From positions 1-7,464 of the forward strand of contig JAQGKC010000136.1 of the NCBI GenBank assembly GCA_028290305.1: 7,464 nucleotides of DNA, in the 5' to 3' direction. Below the pieces are notes generated by a model. That model worked only from the letters and a program-made list of their open reading frames with translations, was not told the DNA's origin and made no database searches. The stretch is from Bradyrhizobium sp. (GTDB lineage: Bacteria > Pseudomonadota > Alphaproteobacteria > Rhizobiales > Xanthobacteraceae). Numbering within the stretch: the first letter of the stretch is position 1; each line of letters starts with the position of its first letter. Below are positions 5,734 through 7,464 of this stretch, piece by piece. The position numbers and the translations under genes are program-made.

Positions 5734-6003
5734 AGACGGCCAGAACAACTGCGCATCGGATGGGGTGAGCAATTTGCGAAACCCATCGCCCTTGCAAACG
5801 ACCATTGACGGGTGTGCGGAGTTCATCATCGGCCGGTCGAAGGCTGGAACCCGGTGGCGGCGCCTTGTCCGATGGAAGCGAGCCCGAGCGCCCGGATTTC
5901 CGGCGCTTGCCTCGGCGGATGACGTCGACATGCGGATTGATCACAAGATGGTCAATCCTGCCTTCGACATGACTGCAACAGCACTATAACTGTTTGAAAT
6001 GTC
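5734..6003. other. Region without a convincing gene, holding a REP-like palindrome
   Basis: All open frames here are short, overlap on both strands and lack good ribosome sites. A forward frame ending at TAA 5987-5989 (last residues FDMTATAL) could begin at GTG 5765, but it resembles nothing known and has unremarkable codon use. At 5758-5787 GATGGG (5759-5764) and CCCATC (5782-5787) flank GTGAGC...GCGAAA, the same layout as the hairpin at 3849-3879. I read this as an accumulation of intergenic repeat DNA or a decayed gene. Confidence 0.4.
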
Positions 6004-6015
6004 ATGATAAATCAT
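6004..6015. promoter_or_regulatory. AT-rich palindrome, possible regulator site
   Basis: ATGAT (6004-6008) and ATCAT (6011-6015) form a perfect inverted repeat with a 2-base centre. It lies in the AT-rich stretch about 40 bases upstream of the predicted -35 box of the small exported protein. The spacing is too short for a standard FNR-type site (TTGAT-N4-ATCAA). It could equally be chance in AT-rich DNA. Confidence 0.25.
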
Positions 6016-6033
6016 AGTTTCGATCCTCTCTTC

Positions 6034-6067
6034 GCAATGCAACAAATTTGCTATTGCGATGCAACAA
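6034..6067 (+). promoter_or_regulatory. Direct repeats GC(A/G)ATGCAACAA phased by 22 bp
   Basis: GCAATGCAACAA (6034-6045) and GCGATGCAACAA (6056-6067) match at 11 of 12 positions and start exactly 22 bases apart, about two DNA turns. The second copy overlaps the predicted -35 box at 6054-6059. This arrangement suits an activator or repressor binding the same face of the helix twice upstream of the gene at 6112. The regulator is unknown. Confidence 0.55.
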
Positions 6068-6081
6068 GGGCGGCATAGATT
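6054..6081 (+). promoter_or_regulatory. Predicted promoter of the small exported protein
   Basis: TTGCGA (6054-6059) and TAGATT (6076-6081) are 16 bases apart, each matching four of six sigma-70 consensus positions. Transcription would begin near 6088, at or just inside the left arm of the hairpin at 6086-6102. Confidence 0.35.
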
Positions 6082-6085
6082 AAAG

Positions 6086-6102
6086 CCTGGAACCTATCCA
6101 GG
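6086..6102 (+). promoter_or_regulatory. Hairpin overlapping the Shine-Dalgarno of the gene at 6112
   Basis: CCTGGA (6086-6091) pairs perfectly with TCCAGG (6097-6102) over loop ACCTA. The right arm takes in the AGG of the ribosome site AGGAGA (6100-6105). When folded it would partly hide the ribosome site, which could make translation depend on temperature or on a bound factor. Six base pairs is modest, so the effect may be small. Confidence 0.45.
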
Positions 6103-6111
6103 AGAATCATT

Positions 6112-6390
6112 GTGAAGAAGACGTCCCTTTCCATCGCAGCCGCCGCCTTGATCTCGATCGCGGGTGGCGCAGCCGGCTTCGCGGCCGAGTTGCCGACCTA
6201 TGAACGGACCGGCTTGCCGATCTCGACCACGCAGCTTCAGGTGCTGGGCGCCGCGAATGTCCAGGAACAGGCGCCGATGCCAACCTCTACACTCACGCCG
6301 CTGCAGCGGAGTGTCCTGACACCGCGCGCAAAAATCACGACCGCGACGGACGCACGAGCGCGGACCGAAACCGTTGGTTCCATTCGGTGA
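6112..6390 (+). CDS. Small exported protein of unknown function
   Basis: Encodes 92 residues. It has a clear Sec signal peptide: MKKTSLSIAAAALISIAGGA, with cleavage predicted after Ala24 in AGFA|AELP, leaving about 68 residues in the periplasm. The mature part starts AELPTYERTGLPISTTQLQV, includes LGAANVQEQAP (about 45-55) and a SVLTPRAKI segment (about 67-75), and has no Cys and no further hydrophobic segment. I recall similar short AELPTYE... exported proteins in Bradyrhizobium and relatives, but know no function. The start is GTG at 6112, supported by AGGAGA (6100-6105) six bases upstream and by the signal peptide beginning there. It is transcribed alone, between the repeat-bearing promoter region and a strong terminator, which suggests separate control. 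Confidence 0.85.
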   Translation: MKKTSLSIAAAALISIAGGAAGFAAELPTYERTGLPISTTQLQVLGAANVQEQAPMPTSTLTPLQRSVLTPRAKITTATDARARTETVGSIR

Positions 6391-6419
6391 CGGACACCTC
6401 CATCGCCGTTTGACAGGAA

Positions 6420-6448
6420 GCCCGCGACAATGTCGCGGGCTTTTTTTT
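6420..6448 (+). terminator. Rho-independent terminator
   Basis: GCCCGCGA (6420-6427) and TCGCGGGC (6433-6440) form a perfect stem over loop CAATG; CA/TG could extend it to ten pairs. Eight T residues (6441-6448) follow. It begins 29 bases after the stop of the small exported protein and ends 40 bases before the convergent secreted-protein gene. The minus strand has no T tract after the stem. Confidence 0.95.
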
Positions 6449-6488
6449 CCGAAAAGATCACGCTCAAAAACCTTCACCCATCGCAAAT

Positions 6489-6923
6489 CTAGGGCCGGAC
6501 GACGTGCCAGAGGTTGGATGGATCATCGGTGCCATTGGCGTCGCCGGGGGCCTTGTCCGCGTGCGAGCCGTAGAGCGGGCGATACCGAAACGCCCACATC
6601 TTGCTGCCATCGTTGCGGGTGATGACGGTGAAATCGCCCGAGGGCTGGGCATTGGCGGACGCCGCGACCGGAATCCAACTCTCGGTGCATTTGCCGTCGC
6701 AGGCCGACTTTTTGCCGGTGTCGTCGCGCTCGAAATAATACAGCGTCATGCCCTTGAGATCGACCAGCATCGGACGATTCTTGACGACGACCACGCGCAC
6801 CGGCACGGCCGGCGTGTCTTGCTTGGCGGGCGGCGGCTCGGAGGACTCCGACCCATGTGCGTGCGCGAATGTCGTTGCCGCCGAGACCAGCATGGCTGCG
6901 GCGATCACCAGGAATCGGAACAT
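6489..6923 (-). CDS. Secreted COG4315/PF03640-type protein with Yx(F/W/Y)xxD motif
   Basis: Encodes 144 residues. The signal peptide is MFRFLVIAAAMLVSAATTFA with cleavage after Ala20, followed by a His/Ser/Glu/Pro-rich linker (21-40). The domain (about 42-142) shows the hallmark GMTLYYFERDDTG (58-70), with Y62-x-F64-x-x-D67, then C75-x3-C79, which may form a disulfide, and the conserved E81-S82-W83-x-P85. A second, diverged half, DGSKMWAFRYRPLYGSHAD (105-123), keeps W110, Y114, P116 and Y118 but lacks the usual F-x-x-D ending. There is no lipobox Cys, so it is soluble in the periplasm or outside. The family is of unknown function. The start at 6923 is chosen because it begins the signal peptide; a GGGG lies six bases upstream. 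The frame extends four codons further only by a TTG. The gene runs towards the terminator at 6420-6448. Confidence 0.9.
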   Translation of the reverse strand: MFRFLVIAAAMLVSAATTFAHAHGSESSEPPPAKQDTPAVPVRVVVVKNRPMLVDLKGMTLYYFERDDTGKKSACDGKCTESWIPVAASANAQPSGDFTVITRNDGSKMWAFRYRPLYGSHADKAPGDANGTDDPSNLWHVVRP

Positions 6924-6935
6924 CAAGGACCCCAA

Positions 6936-7258
6936 CGTAAATCGTGTCTGAAGCGTCGACGACAGCGCGATGATGGCAGCCGCGGCTTAGTCCCGGGTTT
7001 CGCAGAACCGCGACGAATGATCGGCAGGCTTGACGGGAAATTAGCCATGCCGGCGGCGCCGCTGCACGGGATACCAGTGGAGCCTCCGAGGTTTGAAAAA
7101 CCGCTCCCGGCCCAACGCTCCATGCGCGCTGCATCGATCGTGCTGCTCCGCTCGCGGGATCGGGTTTCAGATTCGGTTTTCAGACAGCGCAAGGGGATGC
7201 AAGGGCATGGAAGAGGATACACGTCCGCGGTCTCGCGGCACGACCAGCGCCCGAGGTG
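6936..7258. other. Intergenic region with no convincing gene
   Basis: Frames are open on both strands for long stretches, as often happens in GC-rich DNA, but none has a good ribosome site or a recognisable product. A hairpin GGTTT (7090-7094) / AAACC (7098-7102) has loop GAA and can add GAG/CTC outside a bulge. The promoter of the minus-strand secreted-protein gene should lie in 6924-7010, but I see no clear pair of boxes. Confidence 0.5.
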
Positions 7259-7267
7259 TTGAAAGCG

Positions 7268-7445
7268 AACCACCCTCGAGAAACAAGAGGGTGCAGGGAA
7301 TGCCGGATGCGCGTTGCACCCGTAGCCGCCTGTGCAGCAAAAAGCACAGGCGTCAGCAACTACAGGTACACCGCAACAGCCGGCATTCCCTGCGCGATGG
7401 TTTTAACGAGGTCCTTCGTGCTCTTCCTGGTGACCGGGCTCTTTT
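7268..7445 (+). ncRNA. Candidate structured RNA / dispersed repeat element
   Basis: Four pairings occur in under 130 bases. CACCCTC (7271-7277) pairs with GAGGGTG (7287-7293). GCAGGGAATGCCGG (7293-7306) pairs perfectly over 14 bp with CCGGCATTCCCTGC (7380-7393). Enclosed by it, CGCCTGTGC (7327-7335) pairs with GCACAGGCG (7344-7352) over loop AGCAAAAA. GGGTGCA (7289-7295) could instead pair with TGCACCC (7315-7321), which excludes the first helix. A short CCTGG/CCGGG stem (7426-7438) followed by CTCTTTT resembles a weak terminator. From memory the segments GAGAAACAAGAGGGTGCAGG and GGCATTCCCTGCGC recur between genes in Bradyrhizobium. The open frame across it (68 residues, 7256-7462) lacks a ribosome site, and its residues simply read the stems, so I do not call it a gene. 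Strand and function are inferred. Confidence 0.5.
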
Positions 7446-7464
7446 GCCACCATCACTCTTGAAG

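Noticed and set aside
5684..5989. 101-residue plus-strand frame, possibly starting at GTG 5765
   Set aside because: It has no ribosome site and no recognisable sequence, overlaps the small membrane protein gene, and starts inside a REP-like palindrome. It is kept only as a remark in the region description.
6504..7262. 252-residue plus-strand open frame
   Set aside because: Its first half is antisense to the secreted COG4315-type gene, which has a signal peptide and family motif. The product is Arg/Gly-rich and resembles no family.
7268..7445. CRISPR, tRNA or insertion-sequence end at the window's right edge
   Set aside because: There are no repeated spacers, no cloverleaf with an acceptor CCA and no transposase frame. 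The inverted repeats form nested RNA-like stems rather than terminal repeats around a gene.

Overview
The window reads as chromosomal DNA of an alphaproteobacterium, most likely the Bradyrhizobium/Rhodopseudomonas/Afipia group (Nitrobacteraceae). This rests on high GC with strongly GC-rich third codon positions, the protein types present, palindromes of the GATGGG...CCCATC kind, and a 3'-terminal element (7268-7445) that resembles, from memory only, an intergenic sequence scattered through Bradyrhizobium genomes. No transposase, phage gene, tRNA, rRNA or CRISPR array was found.

Layout: a strong terminator (66-91) closes a transcript entering from the left. About 540 bases without a convincing gene follow, then a secreted DUF2066 protein (630-1541, +), a lipoprotein L,D-transpeptidase (1687-2310, +) and a soluble class III nucleotidyl cyclase with an N-terminal DUF5939 region (2433-3839, +). 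A long REP-like hairpin and a short degenerate repeat separate the cyclase from a doubtful minus-strand microgene (3935-4075). Aquaporin Z (4256-4978, +) converges on a small antibiotic-biosynthesis-monooxygenase-type protein (5130-5429, -). That gene's likely promoter carries a perfect 8-5-8 palindrome. Next come a 31-residue single-helix membrane protein (5638-5733, +), a small exported protein of unknown function (6112-6390, +) with a repeat-rich promoter and a strong terminator, and a secreted COG4315/PF03640-type protein on the minus strand (6489-6923). About 320 bases without a convincing gene lead to a highly structured candidate RNA/repeat.

The genes do not form one pathway. Most are single transcription units with their own ribosome sites, and many act at the cell envelope: transpeptidase, aquaporin, exported small proteins and a membrane microprotein. 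The cyclase supplies a signalling function. The most notable material is non-coding or very small: the 3' element with two mutually exclusive helices, the operator-like palindrome, the 22-bp-phased direct repeats, the hairpin that overlaps a Shine-Dalgarno site, and the 31-residue membrane protein.
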